Shown here in pieces: positions 45,691 to 55,112 of a DNA stretch of 64,000 nt (position 1 is the stretch's first letter; each line of letters opens with the position of its first letter). The notes under the pieces are model-generated. The model had not been told where the DNA came from and searched no databases. It worked only from the letters and a program-made list of their open reading frames with translations. Origin of the DNA: Streptomyces sp. NK08204 (GTDB lineage: Bacteria > Actinomycetota > Actinomycetes > Streptomycetales > Streptomycetaceae); contig NZ_JAINVF010000014.1 of assembly GCF_020400585.1 (NCBI RefSeq), forward strand, positions 110,706 to 174,705, in the 5' to 3' direction. The translations under genes were made by a program, and so were the position numbers.

Positions 45691-48201
45691 TCAGGACCGG
45701 GTGCGCCCCGAGGTCACCCGGTACACGTCGTACACGCCCTCCACGCCCCGTACCGCCTTCAGGACGTGGCCCAGGTGCTTCGGGTCGCCCATCTCGAAGG
45801 TGAACCGGGACGTGGCGACCCGGTCGCGGGAGGTCTGGACGGCCGCGGAGAGGATGTTGACGTGCTGGTCGGACAGGACGCGGGTGACGTCCGACAGCAG
45901 CCGGGAGCGGTCCAGCGCCTCGACCTGGATGGCGACCAGGAACACCGAGGACTGGGTGGGCGCCCACTCGACGTCGAGGATGCGCTCCGGCTCGCGGGAG
46001 AGCGACTCGACGTTCACGCAGTCGCTGCGGTGCACCGAGACGCCGCTGCCACGCGTCACGAAGCCGATGATCGGGTCGCCGGGTACGGGCGTGCAGCAGC
46101 GGGCCAGCTTGACCCACACGTCGTCGACGCCCTTGACGACGACGCCCGGGTCGGCGGTGGAGCGGCGCTTGCGGCTGCGGCTGCGGGACGGCGGGACCGT
46201 CTCGTCGATCTCCTCGGTGGCCGCCTCCTCGCCGCCGAGGGCCTGGACGAGCTTCTGCACGATGTGCTGGGCGGAGACGTGCCCCTCGCCGATCGCCGCG
46301 TACAGGGCGGAGATGTCCGAGTACCGCATCTCGTGCGCGAGGGTGACGAGGGAGTCGCCGGTGAGGATGCGCTGGATCGGCAGGTTCTGCTTGCGCATGG
46401 CCCGCACGATGGCGTCCTTGCCCTGCTCGATCGCCTCGTCGCGGCGCTCCTTGGAGAACCAGGCCCGGATCTTGTTGCGTGCCCGGGGCGACTTGACGAA
46501 CCCGAGCCAGTCGCGCGACGGGCCCGCGCCGGGCGCCTTGGAGGTGAAGACCTCCACCAGGTCGCCGTTGTCCAGGGTGGACTCGAGCGGTACCAGGCGG
46601 CCGTTGACCCGCGCCCCTATGGTGCGGTGGCCGACCTCGGTGTGGACGGCGTACGCGAAGTCCACCGGTGTGGCCCCGGCCGGCAGCGCTATGACGTCGC
46701 CCTTGGGTGTGAAGACGAAGACCTCGTTGCGTGAGAGGTCGAAGCGCAGGGACTCCAGGAACTCGCCGGGGTCCTCGGTCTCCTTCTGCCAGTCCAGCAA
46801 TTGCCGCAGCCACGCCATGTCGTTGATGGCGTCCTTGTCCTTGGCCGACGCCTTGGGCGCGTCCGTACGGACCTTGGAGGCGCCGGCGACGGCTTCCTGC
46901 TTGTACTTCCAGTGGGCGGCGATGCCGTACTCCGCGCGACGGTGCATGTCGAAGGTGCGGATCTGGAGTTCGACGGGCTTGCCGCCCGGCCCGATGACCG
47001 TCGTGTGCAGCGACTGGTACATGTTGAACTTGGGCATCGCGATGTAGTCCTTGAACCGGCCGGGGACCGGGTTCCATCGCGCGTGCACGGTGCCGAGGGC
47101 GGCGTAGCAGTCACGGACGGTGTCGACCAGGACGCGGATGCCCACCAGGTCGTAGATCTCCGCGAAGTCACGACCACGGACGATCATCTTCTGGTAGACG
47201 CTGTAGTAGTGCTTCGGGCGGCCGGTGACCGTCGCCTTGATGCGGGCGGCCCGCAGGTCGGCCTGGACCTCGTCGGTCACTATGGCGAGGTACTCGTCCC
47301 GCTTGGGCGCCCGCTCGGCGACGAGCCGCACGATCTCGTCGTACATCTTGGGGTAGAGGATCGCGAACGCGAGGTCCTCCAGCTCCCACTTGATGGTGTT
47401 CATGCCCAGTCGGTGGGCGAGCGGCGCGTAGATCTCCAGCGTCTCGCGCGCCTTCTTCTCCTGCTTCTCGCGCTTGAGGTAGCGCATGGTGCGCATGTTG
47501 TGCAGGCGGTCGGCGAGCTTGATGACCAGGACGCGCGGGTCCTTGGCCATCGCGACGACCATCTTGCGCACGGTCTCGGCCTGCGCGGCCTCGCCGAACT
47601 TGACCTTGTCCAGCTTGGTGACGCCGTCCACCAGCAGGGCGACGACGTCGCCGAAGTCACGGCGCAGGTCCTCCAGGCCGTACTCGGTGTCCTCGACGGT
47701 GTCGTGCAGCAGCCCCGCCATGAGCGTGGCCGGGTCCATGCCCAGTTCGGCGAGGATGGTGGTGACGGCGAGCGGGTGCGTGATGTACGGGTCGCCGCTC
47801 TTGCGTTTCTGACCCCTGTGCCAGCGCTCGGCGACCTGGTAGGCGCGCTCGATCTGACGCAGCGTCGAGGTCTCGATCTTGGGGTCGTTGCTGCGCACTA
47901 TCCGCAGCAGCGGCTCCAGGACCGGGTTGTACGGGTTCGCGCGCTGCACGCCGAGCCGGGCGAGGCGGGCGCGGACGCGGTTGGAGGAGCCGCTGCGGGT
48001 GGGCTGGGCGGTGGCGGGACGCAGGGGCGCCGGTTTGGGGCGCGCGGTCTCGGTGGTCTTCTCGACGGGCGCGGACTGGGCGTGCTCGACCCTCCCGCGC
48101 GTGTCGTTCTTCGCGTCGGACGCGTTGGGCGCGGGCTTGGCCGCGGCGGCCGAGGCCTGCTCGGGCTTGGCGGCGGTCAGTGGCTGGGCCTCGTCTGGCA
48201 A
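45691..48201 (-). CDS. relA: Bifunctional (p)ppGpp synthetase/hydrolase RelA (RSH)
   Basis: An 836-residue stringent-response enzyme. After an Ala/Pro-rich N-terminus of about 75 residues come the HD hydrolase domain with HDTVEDT (His166-Asp167), intact and so probably active, and the synthetase domain with YDLVGIRVLVDT, then RFKDYIAMPKFNMYQSLHTT. A TGS domain (VFVFTPKGDVIALPAGATPVDF region) and a C-terminal ACT domain complete the order. The start codon is TTG at 48201 with GAGGAG five bases upstream, an unusual low-efficiency start. ppGpp controls growth and antibiotic production in Streptomyces. It follows apt, as in many actinobacteria. Confidence 0.97.
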   Translation of the reverse strand: MPDEAQPLTAAKPEQASAAAAKPAPNASDAKNDTRGRVEHAQSAPVEKTTETARPKPAPLRPATAQPTRSGSSNRVRARLARLGVQRANPYNPVLEPLLRIVRSNDPKIETSTLRQIERAYQVAERWHRGQKRKSGDPYITHPLAVTTILAELGMDPATLMAGLLHDTVEDTEYGLEDLRRDFGDVVALLVDGVTKLDKVKFGEAAQAETVRKMVVAMAKDPRVLVIKLADRLHNMRTMRYLKREKQEKKARETLEIYAPLAHRLGMNTIKWELEDLAFAILYPKMYDEIVRLVAERAPKRDEYLAIVTDEVQADLRAARIKATVTGRPKHYYSVYQKMIVRGRDFAEIYDLVGIRVLVDTVRDCYAALGTVHARWNPVPGRFKDYIAMPKFNMYQSLHTTVIGPGGKPVELQIRTFDMHRRAEYGIAAHWKYKQEAVAGASKVRTDAPKASAKDKDAINDMAWLRQLLDWQKETEDPGEFLESLRFDLSRNEVFVFTPKGDVIALPAGATPVDFAYAVHTEVGHRTIGARVNGRLVPLESTLDNGDLVEVFTSKAPGAGPSRDWLGFVKSPRARNKIRAWFSKERRDEAIEQGKDAIVRAMRKQNLPIQRILTGDSLVTLAHEMRYSDISALYAAIGEGHVSAQHIVQKLVQALGGEEAATEEIDETVPPSRSRSRKRRSTADPGVVVKGVDDVWVKLARCCTPVPGDPIIGFVTRGSGVSVHRSDCVNVESLSREPERILDVEWAPTQSSVFLVAIQVEALDRSRLLSDVTRVLSDQHVNILSAAVQTSRDRVATSRFTFEMGDPKHLGHVLKAVRGVEGVYDVYRVTSGRTRS

Positions 48202-48391
48202 GAGGACTCCTCGTGCGCGATCCGGGTCCCCCGGTCAGGCTCCGGAAGACCCCATGGTAGCGATCCTGGGCCTGGTCATCGCCTGCAGGATGGAGTGGGG
48301 ACCGTCTGTTCGTGAAACGCGCCGGGCGTCCTGCGGATTCCGCGAGGTGGCCATGAGGTGCTGTCCGGGGGCGGCGGGTGCCCGAACGGCG

Positions 48392-48424
48392 ACGGCCGCC
48401 CCGGTGCGGTGCCGGGGCGGCCGT
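48392..48424 (-). terminator. Hairpin between apt and relA
   Basis: ACGGCCGCCCCGG (48392-48404) pairs perfectly with CCGGGGCGGCCGT (48412-48424) around a seven-base loop. It begins 16 bases after the apt stop on the minus strand, so apt transcripts probably end here and relA has its own promoter in the remaining 190 bases. Confidence 0.75.
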
Positions 48425-48440
48425 ACGGTGATCAGCCGGG

Positions 48441-48980
48441 TCAGATCTGGAGGAGTGCCTGAAGCGGGGAGCCGTTCAGGGACGCTTCCAGGCGGGCACG
48501 GCCGCCGAGGAAGCCCAGTTCCATCAGGACGGCGAGGCCCGAGACCTCGGCGCCGCCCCGCTGGATGAGCTGGATCGCGGCCTCGGCGGTGCCGCCCGTG
48601 GCCAGGACGTCGTCCACGATCAGCACACGGTCGCCGGGGGTCAGGTCCTCGGCGTGGACCTCGATCTCGGCCGAGCCGTACTCCAGGTCGTAGGCCTGGC
48701 GCAGGGTCGCGCCGGGCAGCTTGCCCGCCTTGCGGACCGGGATGAAGCCCAGACCGGCACGGACGGCGACCGGGGCGCCCAGGATGAAGCCACGGGCCTC
48801 CAGACCGACGACCTTGGTGGAGCCGGTCTCGGTGGCGATCTCGGCCAGCGCGTCGGTGAGGGCCGTGAACGCCGCCGGATCCGCGAGCAAGGGGGTGATG
48901 TCCTTGAACATCACGCCGGGCTCGGGATAGTCGGCCACGTCACGGATGCGGCTGAGCAGCAGCTCCTGGATGCCGGTCAT
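48441..48980 (-). CDS. apt: Adenine phosphoribosyltransferase
   Basis: A 179-residue purine salvage enzyme making AMP from adenine and PRPP. The PRPP-binding motif is RVLIVDDVLATGGTAEAA, and PEPGVMFKDITPLLADP and GLEARGFILG are the family N-terminal blocks. The ATG overlaps the secF stop as ATGA, so apt is translated with the secretion genes. The secDF-apt-relA order is conserved in actinobacteria. Confidence 0.96.
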   Translation of the reverse strand: MTGIQELLLSRIRDVADYPEPGVMFKDITPLLADPAAFTALTDALAEIATETGSTKVVGLEARGFILGAPVAVRAGLGFIPVRKAGKLPGATLRQAYDLEYGSAEIEVHAEDLTPGDRVLIVDDVLATGGTAEAAIQLIQRGGAEVSGLAVLMELGFLGGRARLEASLNGSPLQALLQI

Positions 48981-50083
48981 CGGCGCTTCCCGGAGGCGCG
49001 GCCACGGCCCCGGCCGCGGGGTCCGGACTGGCTGCGCTGGCCGACGACGGCGGGCGCGGCGTCCTCCGGCTCGTCCGCGGCGCCGCGGGTCTCCACGAGG
49101 TCCTCCTCGGCGGCGGCCTGGGCCCGCTTGGCCAGGACCCGCTTGCGGAGGGCCTTCATCGCCGGCTCGCGCTCCTTGAGGTCGGCGACGAGCGGCGTGG
49201 CGATGAAGATCGAGGAGTACGCGCCGGCCGCGAGGCCCACGAACAGCGACAGCGAGATGTCGTTCAGCGTGCCGGCGCCGAGGAAGCCGCCACCGATGAA
49301 CAGCAGGCCCGCCACCGGCAGCAGCGCCACCACGGTGGTGTTGATCGAACGGACCAGGGTGCCGTTGATCGACATGTTGGCGATGTCGCTGTAGGTGTAG
49401 CGGGTCTGCTTGGTGATGTCCTTCGTCTGCTCCTTGAGGCTGTCGAAGACGACGACCGTGTCGTAGAGCGAGTAACCGAGGATCGTCAGCAGACCGATGA
49501 CGGTACCGGGCGTGACCTCGAAGCCGACGAGGGCGTAGATGCCGGTCGTGATGGTGATGTCGTGGATCAGCGCGACCAGGGCCGCGATGGCCATGCGCCA
49601 CTCGAAGGCGATCGCCAGGTAGATCACCACGAGGACCATGAAGATCGCCAGGCCCTCCCAGGCCTTGTTGGCGATCTGCTCGCCCCAGCTCGGGCCGACC
49701 AGGTCGGCGGCGAGCTTCTCCGGGTTGAGCTTCAGGTCCTTGGCCAGGGTCTGCTTGATCTGGTCGGACTTGTCGGTCTCGATGCCGGCGATCTGGATGC
49801 GCAGGCTGCCGTTGCCGAGCTTCTGGACGATCGCCTCGTGCCCGGCGGCGTCCCTGGCGTACTCCTCCGCCTTGGCCACCGAGGTGCTCATGTGCGTCGG
49901 GGTCGTGAAGACCGCGCCGCCGCGGAACTCGATGCCCATGTTCAGGCCGCGCACCGCCAGGCCGAGGACGGCCGTGATGGTGATCAGGATCGAGATGCCG
50001 TACCAGATCTTGCGCTTGCCGACGAAGTCGTAGCTGATCTCACCACGGTGCAGTCGGGCGCCGAGGCTGCCGAGTTTCGACAT
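48977..50083 (-). CDS. secF: Protein-export membrane protein SecF
   Basis: A 368-residue six-helix membrane protein that, with SecD, uses the proton gradient to pull proteins through SecYEG. The first helix is ISILITITAVLGLAVRG, followed by the conserved NMGIEFRGGAVFTT; later helices include IGLLTILGYSLYDTVVVFD. The C-terminal 60 residues are basic, Ala/Arg-rich and cytoplasmic. It is three bases downstream of secD and overlaps apt. Confidence 0.96.
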   Translation of the reverse strand: MSKLGSLGARLHRGEISYDFVGKRKIWYGISILITITAVLGLAVRGLNMGIEFRGGAVFTTPTHMSTSVAKAEEYARDAAGHEAIVQKLGNGSLRIQIAGIETDKSDQIKQTLAKDLKLNPEKLAADLVGPSWGEQIANKAWEGLAIFMVLVVIYLAIAFEWRMAIAALVALIHDITITTGIYALVGFEVTPGTVIGLLTILGYSLYDTVVVFDSLKEQTKDITKQTRYTYSDIANMSINGTLVRSINTTVVALLPVAGLLFIGGGFLGAGTLNDISLSLFVGLAAGAYSSIFIATPLVADLKEREPAMKALRKRVLAKRAQAAAEEDLVETRGAADEPEDAAPAVVGQRSQSGPRGRGRGRASGKRR

Positions 50084-50086
50084 CGC

Positions 50087-51958
50087 TCACGCTTCCTTCG
50101 GGTCGACAGAGCCGGTGGCGGGACCGGCGGGACGGCGGGTACGGCGCAGCGGCGGCTTGGCGCCCAGGCTCTTCGGGTCGAGCCCGGACCACTTGTGGCC
50201 GTTCGCGAAGAACTTGCGGCGGGCGAGGAGCGTCATCAGCGGCTTGGTGAAGAAGAAGACGACGACCACGTCGAGCACAGTGGTCAGACCCAGCGTGAAC
50301 GCGAAGCCCTGCACCTTGCCGACGGTGACGATGAACAGCACCGCGGCGGCGAGGAACGACACGAAGTCGGAGACCAGGATCGTGCGCCGCGCTCGCGGCC
50401 AGGCCCGCTCGACCGCGGGGCGCAGCGAGCGGCCCTCGCGGATCTCGTCCCGGATGCGTTCGAAGTAGACGATGAACGAGTCGGCGGTGATACCGATGGC
50501 CACGATGGCACCGCAGACGGCCGGCAGGTTCAGCGCGAAGCCGATGGCCGGGCCGAGCAGCGACATGATCACGTAGGTGAGGATCGCGGAGACCACGAGG
50601 GAGGCCATCGCCACGATCGAGAGGCCGCGGTAGTAGGCGACCAGGTAGATCACGACCAGGGCCAGGCCGATCGCGCCGGCGAGCAGACCGGCGTGCAGCT
50701 GCTCACCGCCGAGCGCGGCGGTCACCGTGGTGACGGTGTCCTCCTTGAAGGACAGCGGCAGGGCGCCGTACGACAGCATGTTGGCGAGGTTCTGCGCCTC
50801 CTGCTGCGTGAAGCGGCCGGAGATCTCGGCCTGGCCGCCGACGATGGCGGTGCTCACACGCGGGCTGGAGACGACCTGGCCGTCGAGGACGATGCCGAAC
50901 TCGTTCTGCGGCTCCTGGTTCTTGGCCAGCTCACCGGTGACGTTCGCGAACTTCTTGGACCCGCTGGAGTTGAAGTTCATCTGCACCTGCCAGCCGGCGG
51001 CGCCCTGGGTGTCGAAGACGGCGCGGGCCTTCTTGACCTCGGTGCCGTCGACGGCGGCCGGGCCGAGCACGTACTTGTACCAGACCTTGTCGATCTCGCC
51101 GCAGGCCACGGTGGGCTCGCTGGGCTTGGCGTTGGTGCCGGCCTTGGCACGCTCGGCGGGCTTGGAGCAGTCCAGGGCGGCGTACTGGGCCTGGAGCCTG
51201 CTGGTGGAAGTGCTGCCGCTCGCGGACGCGGACGGGCTGGCGGAGGGCTTCGCGCTGGACGAGGCGCTCGGCGAGGCGCTGGAGGACGAGGAGGCGTTCG
51301 GCGAGGCGGACGGCGACGGCGTGGCGTCGGCCTTCAGCGCGTCGGTGACCGCGCGGCCCTGGGAGGTGGCGGTGGCGGTCGGGGCCGCGGAGGAGGACGA
51401 GGACGAGGACGCCTTCGGCTTCGGCGACCCGCTCGCGGAGGGGTTGGGCTTGGTGGTTCCGCTGGGCGAGGCACTCGGCGAGGGCTTCTGCGCGGCGGTG
51501 CCGGTGGGCTCGGTGGCGAGCACCGGGCGGAAGTACAGCTTGGCGGTGGTGCCGACCTGCTCCTGGGCCTGCTTGGAGTTGGTGCCCTTGGGGATGTTGA
51601 CGATGATGTGGTCGTTCCCCTGGGTCTGCACCTCCGCCTCGGAGACGCCCAGGCCGTTGACACGGCGGTTCATGATGTCGACCGCGGTGTCCATGTTGGC
51701 CTTGTTGATCGCCGACCCCTGGTCGGCCTTCGCCTTGAGCGTGATGCTCGTACCACCGGCAAGGTCGATGCCGAGACGCGGAGTGGTGTTTCCGGAGGCG
51801 AACATCCCCCCGGTGAGCGCCACGATGGCGATCAGGATGAGGGCCAGCGAGCGCCCTGGCTTGCTCTGGGCGCTCGCGCTCCGGCCCCTCTTAGGTGCTG
51901 CCACCTTCTCGTACTCCCTCTCGGGCCGCTGCGCGCCCGGTCGGCGCGGAGCGGCCAT
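50087..51958 (-). CDS. secD: Protein-export membrane protein SecD with low-complexity insertion
   Basis: A 623-residue protein with six predicted helices. The conserved RLGIDLAGGTSITL (about 61-74) and the C-terminal ITADSFIVYFERIRDEIREG region are normal. Between about 158 and 253 lies a Ser/Pro/Ala/Lys-rich, nearly repetitive stretch in the extracytoplasmic P1 domain, such as PSASPSGTTKPNPSASGSPK, not present in typical SecD. The ATG at 51958 gives MAAPRRPGAQ; a GTG nine codons earlier is also open. It is linked to secF and downstream of yajC. Confidence 0.95.
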   Translation of the reverse strand: MAAPRRPGAQRPEREYEKVAAPKRGRSASAQSKPGRSLALILIAIVALTGGMFASGNTTPRLGIDLAGGTSITLKAKADQGSAINKANMDTAVDIMNRRVNGLGVSEAEVQTQGNDHIIVNIPKGTNSKQAQEQVGTTAKLYFRPVLATEPTGTAAQKPSPSASPSGTTKPNPSASGSPKPKASSSSSSSAAPTATATSQGRAVTDALKADATPSPSASPNASSSSSASPSASSSAKPSASPSASASGSTSTSRLQAQYAALDCSKPAERAKAGTNAKPSEPTVACGEIDKVWYKYVLGPAAVDGTEVKKARAVFDTQGAAGWQVQMNFNSSGSKKFANVTGELAKNQEPQNEFGIVLDGQVVSSPRVSTAIVGGQAEISGRFTQQEAQNLANMLSYGALPLSFKEDTVTTVTAALGGEQLHAGLLAGAIGLALVVIYLVAYYRGLSIVAMASLVVSAILTYVIMSLLGPAIGFALNLPAVCGAIVAIGITADSFIVYFERIRDEIREGRSLRPAVERAWPRARRTILVSDFVSFLAAAVLFIVTVGKVQGFAFTLGLTTVLDVVVVFFFTKPLMTLLARRKFFANGHKWSGLDPKSLGAKPPLRRTRRPAGPATGSVDPKEA

Positions 51959-52044
51959 GACATGGTCGGGTCCCGTCCGGGACACAGACGCGCCCGGGGC
52001 GCGCGGGGCGCCATCATGCCGCGCCGCTACGCCCCGGGTCGTGA

Positions 52045-52545
52045 CTACTTCGCGTCGGTGTCGCCGTCGGTCTTCTTCGGCTCTTCGTCCGCCTCGGCCT
52101 CGGGGGCCTCGGGCGCGTGGGTCTCGTCCCCGGCGGTTTCCTTCTTACCGAGGTCGACGGTCTTGTCGTCGGAGGCGGCGGCAGGCTCGTCGGTCTTGTC
52201 GCCCTCGGTGAGCGAGGAGGCGTCGTCCGGAACGGTGTCGGCGTCGGACTTCAGGTCGTGCTCGATGCCGTGGACGATGCGGTTGTACTCGTCGTCCGTC
52301 AGGACGGCGCCGATCGCGTTCTTCGCGAAGAGGAGTTCGACGCCGGGGCCGGCGTCGAGGAGGACCGTGTCCTCGTTGATCTCCTTGACCGTCGCGTACA
52401 TTCCCCCGATCGTGCGGACGCCGGAGCCGGGCTGCATCTCGTTCCGCATCTGGGCGGCCTGCTGCTGCTTCTTCTTGGCCGAGCGCGTCATCAGGAACAT
52501 GGCCGCGATGAGCACGATGAACGGGAGGAGAGTGACTGTCTTCAC
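52045..52545 (-). CDS. yajC: Sec translocase accessory subunit YajC
   Basis: A 166-residue single-pass membrane protein associated with SecDF. The N-terminal helix LLPFIVLIAAMFLMTRSAKKKQQQ is followed by the conserved QPGSGVRTIGGMYATVKEI block. The C-terminal 60 residues are an acidic Asp/Glu/Thr/Ala-rich tail, longer than in E. coli YajC (110 residues). The GTG at 52545 is chosen from the family start. It is upstream of secD on the same strand; the ruvB stop is about 180 bases away. Confidence 0.94.
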   Translation of the reverse strand: MKTVTLLPFIVLIAAMFLMTRSAKKKQQQAAQMRNEMQPGSGVRTIGGMYATVKEINEDTVLLDAGPGVELLFAKNAIGAVLTDDEYNRIVHGIEHDLKSDADTVPDDASSLTEGDKTDEPAAASDDKTVDLGKKETAGDETHAPEAPEAEADEEPKKTDGDTDAK

Positions 52546-52723
52546 GGGACGGGGTTTCCTTCGCGCGACCGCGACGGAGAGCGGCCTGTTGATGGGGGTG
52601 TGGGTCGGCGCCGCCCGCAAGGGTGGCATCGGCGGAGTCTAAGCGAGTCCGCATGCATGGAACAACGCTCAGCATGGCACCTGGGTTCCTGCCCCCGCCA
52701 TTGCCCTCGCCGTCGCGGCGCCG

Positions 52724-53812
52724 TCAGGTCCCGAAGAGGTCCTGTTGTCCGGTTCCCGCAGCTCTTCCGGCTCCGCCGGCCGCCGGGCCGGACGGGGTGA
52801 GGCCGAGATGCGCCCAGGCCGCGGGCGTGGCGACCCGGCCGCGCGGGGTGCGGGCGAGCAGTCCCTCGCGGACGAGGAACGGTTCGGCGACCTCCTCGAC
52901 GGTCTCCCGTTCCTCCCCCACCGCGACGGCGAGCGTCGACAGCCCGACCGGGCCGCCGCCGAACAGCTTCAGCAGCGCCTCCAGCACGGCGCGGTCGAGC
53001 CGGTCCAGGCCGCGTGCGTCGACCTCGTACACCTTCAGGGCCGCCGCGGCGATCTCCCGGGTGATCAGACCGTCCGCCTTGACCTGGGCGTAGTCGCGCA
53101 CGCGGCGCAGCAGGCGGTTGGCGATGCGGGGCGTGCCGCGCGAGCGGCCGGCGATCTCGGCGGCGCCGTCCGGCTCAATCCCGACGTCGAGGAGGCTCGC
53201 CGAGCGGTGCACGACGCGCTCCAGCTCGTGCGGCTCGTAGAACTCCATGTGCGCGGTGAAGCCGAAGCGGTCGCGCAGCGGCGGTGGCAGCAGGCCGGCG
53301 CGTGTGGTGGCGCCGACCAGGGTGAACGGGGGCAGTTCGAGCGGGATGGCGGTGGCGCCGGGGCCCTTGCCGACGATGACGTCGACGCGGAAGTCCTCCA
53401 TCGCCATGTACAGCATCTCCTCGGCGGGCCGGGACATGCGATGGATCTCGTCGAGGAACAGGACCTCGCCCTCCTGCAGGGAGGAGAGGATCGCGGCGAG
53501 GTCGCCGGCGTGCTGGATGGCGGGCCCGGAGGTGATGCGGATGGGAGCACCCATCTCCGCCGCGATGATCATCGACAGGGTGGTCTTGCCGAGGCCGGGC
53601 GCGCCGGAGAGCAGCACGTGGTCGGCGGTGGCGCCGCGCGCGCGTGCGGCGCGCAGGACGAGGTCGAGCTGTTCGCGGACCTTCTCCTGGCCGATGAACT
53701 CGTCGAGGTCCTTGGGCCGCAGTGCGGCCTCGACGGCCTGGTCCTCGCGGTCGGCGACAGATCCCACCAGCCGCTCGGAGGCGGTCGCGTCGGTCGTGTC
53801 GTCCCAGTTCAT
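52724..53812 (-). CDS. ruvB: Holliday junction ATP-dependent helicase RuvB
   Basis: A 362-residue AAA+ motor that drives branch migration with RuvA. It has Walker A GAPGLGKTT, Walker B VLFLDEIHRM, sensor 1 LVGATTRAGLLPPPLRDRFG, and the arginine-finger region RSRGTPRIANRLLRRVRD. The C-terminal winged helix is also present (GGPVGLSTLAVAVGEE). The C-terminal tail PSGPAAGGAG is variable and disordered. It follows ruvA after about 50 bases. Confidence 0.97.
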   Translation of the reverse strand: MNWDDTTDATASERLVGSVADREDQAVEAALRPKDLDEFIGQEKVREQLDLVLRAARARGATADHVLLSGAPGLGKTTLSMIIAAEMGAPIRITSGPAIQHAGDLAAILSSLQEGEVLFLDEIHRMSRPAEEMLYMAMEDFRVDVIVGKGPGATAIPLELPPFTLVGATTRAGLLPPPLRDRFGFTAHMEFYEPHELERVVHRSASLLDVGIEPDGAAEIAGRSRGTPRIANRLLRRVRDYAQVKADGLITREIAAAALKVYEVDARGLDRLDRAVLEALLKLFGGGPVGLSTLAVAVGEERETVEEVAEPFLVREGLLARTPRGRVATPAAWAHLGLTPSGPAAGGAGRAAGTGQQDLFGT

Positions 53813-53865
53813 GTGGTGTGCCTTCAGCTATGGGGCTACGGGGGTCGGCTCGGGGGCTACGCGGG

Positions 53866-54471
53866 TCAGCGGGCTCGGTTCAGGGTCTGCAGGGCGGCCC
53901 TGAGCAGTTGCCCCACCTGCGGGGTGCCGCCCGCCGCCTCGGCCTGCGGGGCCACGGCGGTGACAGCCTCGTCGGCCTCCCGGGTGGCGTAGCCGAGGCC
54001 GATCAGGGCCGCGTGCAGCTGGTCGCGCCAGCCCTGGGTGACCGGTGCGCCGACCGCGGGTGCTCCGACGGGCTCGCCGAGGCGGTCCTTCAGCTCCAGC
54101 AGCAGCTTCTGCGCACCCTTCTTGCCGATGCCGGGGACAGCGGTGAGCGCCTTCTCGTCGCCGGTGGCGACGGCACGGCGCAGGGCGTCCGGGGTGTGCA
54201 CGGCGAGCATGGCCTGGGCCAGACGCGGGCCGACGCCGCTCGCGGTCTGCAGCAGCTCGAAGACCTGGCGTTCGTCGTCGTCGGCGAAGCCGTACAGGGT
54301 GAGGGAGTCCTCGCGGACGACGAGGGACGTGTGCAGCTTTGCGGGCCGGCCGAGACGCAGCGTCGACAGGGTGTCGGGTGTGCACTGGACGGCCATGCCG
54401 ACACCGCCGACCTCGACGACGGCGGCGTCGGGAGCGAGTGCGGCGACCGTGCCGCTGACGAAGGCGATCAT
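53866..54471 (-). CDS. ruvA: Holliday junction branch migration protein RuvA
   Basis: A 201-residue protein forming tetramers that hold four-way junctions. The N-terminal OB fold begins MIAFVSGTVAALAPDAAVVE. Helix-hairpin-helix repeats include LLQTASGVGPRLAQAMLAV and LTAVPGIGKKGAQKLLLEL. The C-terminal RuvB-binding domain contains ALIGLGYATREADEAV. The ATG overlaps the ruvC stop as ATGA. Normal length, in the usual ruvC-ruvA-ruvB order. Confidence 0.96.
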   Translation of the reverse strand: MIAFVSGTVAALAPDAAVVEVGGVGMAVQCTPDTLSTLRLGRPAKLHTSLVVREDSLTLYGFADDDERQVFELLQTASGVGPRLAQAMLAVHTPDALRRAVATGDEKALTAVPGIGKKGAQKLLLELKDRLGEPVGAPAVGAPVTQGWRDQLHAALIGLGYATREADEAVTAVAPQAEAAGGTPQVGQLLRAALQTLNRAR

Positions 54472-55007
54472 GCCGTACGGCCTTTCGTTGCCTGGGCGGT
54501 GTGCAGGGCCACGGCCCGCTGGAGCCGGTTCTGGGCGGGGGCGCGCCAGATGTGGCAGATGGCGAGCGCGAGGGCGTCGGCGGCGTCGGCGGGCCTCGGC
54601 GGTGCGGAGAGCCGCAACAACCGGGTGACCATGGCGCCGACCTGTGCCTTGTCGGCGCGTCCGCTGCCGGTGACGGCGGCCTTGACCTCGCTGGGGGTGT
54701 GCAGGGCGACGGGGATGCCGCGCCGGGCGGCGCACAGCATGGCGACGGCGCTGGCCTGGGCGGTGCCCATGACGGTGCGTACGTTGTGCTGGCTGAAGAC
54801 GCGCTCGACGGCGACGTACTCGGGACGGTGCTCGTCCAGCCACTGCTCGATGCCCTGCTCGACGGCGAGCAGCCGGTGGCCGAGGTCGGCGTCCACGGGC
54901 GTGCGGACGACCCCGACGCCGAGCATGGTCAGCGGGCGACCGGCGACCCCCTCGACGACGCCGACACCGCACCGGGTCAGCCCGGGGTCCACCCCCAGTA
55001 CGCGCAC
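54468..55007 (-). CDS. ruvC: Crossover junction endodeoxyribonuclease RuvC
   Basis: A 179-residue RNase H-fold resolvase. Catalytic acids are in place: Asp7 (LGVDPGLTRCG), Glu68 (AVERVFSQHN), Asp141 and Asp144 (ADAADALALAICH). The GTG at 55007 follows GGGAGGGG, a strong ribosome binding site, so the 18 upstream in-frame codons are excluded. Coupled to ruvA by a four-base overlap; a terminator for the upstream YebC-like gene lies 60 bases before it. Confidence 0.96.
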   Translation of the reverse strand: MRVLGVDPGLTRCGVGVVEGVAGRPLTMLGVGVVRTPVDADLGHRLLAVEQGIEQWLDEHRPEYVAVERVFSQHNVRTVMGTAQASAVAMLCAARRGIPVALHTPSEVKAAVTGSGRADKAQVGAMVTRLLRLSAPPRPADAADALALAICHIWRAPAQNRLQRAVALHTAQATKGRTA

Positions 55008-55065
55008 CGCGCCCCTCCCTTCGACGGCCTGTTCGTGCAGGCTATCGGGTGCCACTGACAACGCG

Positions 55066-55097
55066 ACGGGCCGACGGGGTGTGTCCCGTCGGCCCGT
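55066..55097 (-). terminator. Terminator of the YebC-family gene
   Basis: ACGGGCCGACGGG (55066-55078) pairs perfectly with CCCGTCGGCCCGT (55085-55097), and ACGCG/CGCGT (55061-55065 with 55103-55107) can extend it through a small internal loop. It begins 16 bases after the upstream stop and isolates the ruv operon. Confidence 0.8.
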
Positions 55098-55112
55098 GGG
55101 GTCGCGTCGGCG

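Noticed and set aside
49562..52642. A 1026-codon plus-strand frame opposite secF, secD and yajC
   Set aside because: Antisense artefact; its glycine/arginine-rich repeats mirror the Ser/Pro/Ala stretch of SecD.
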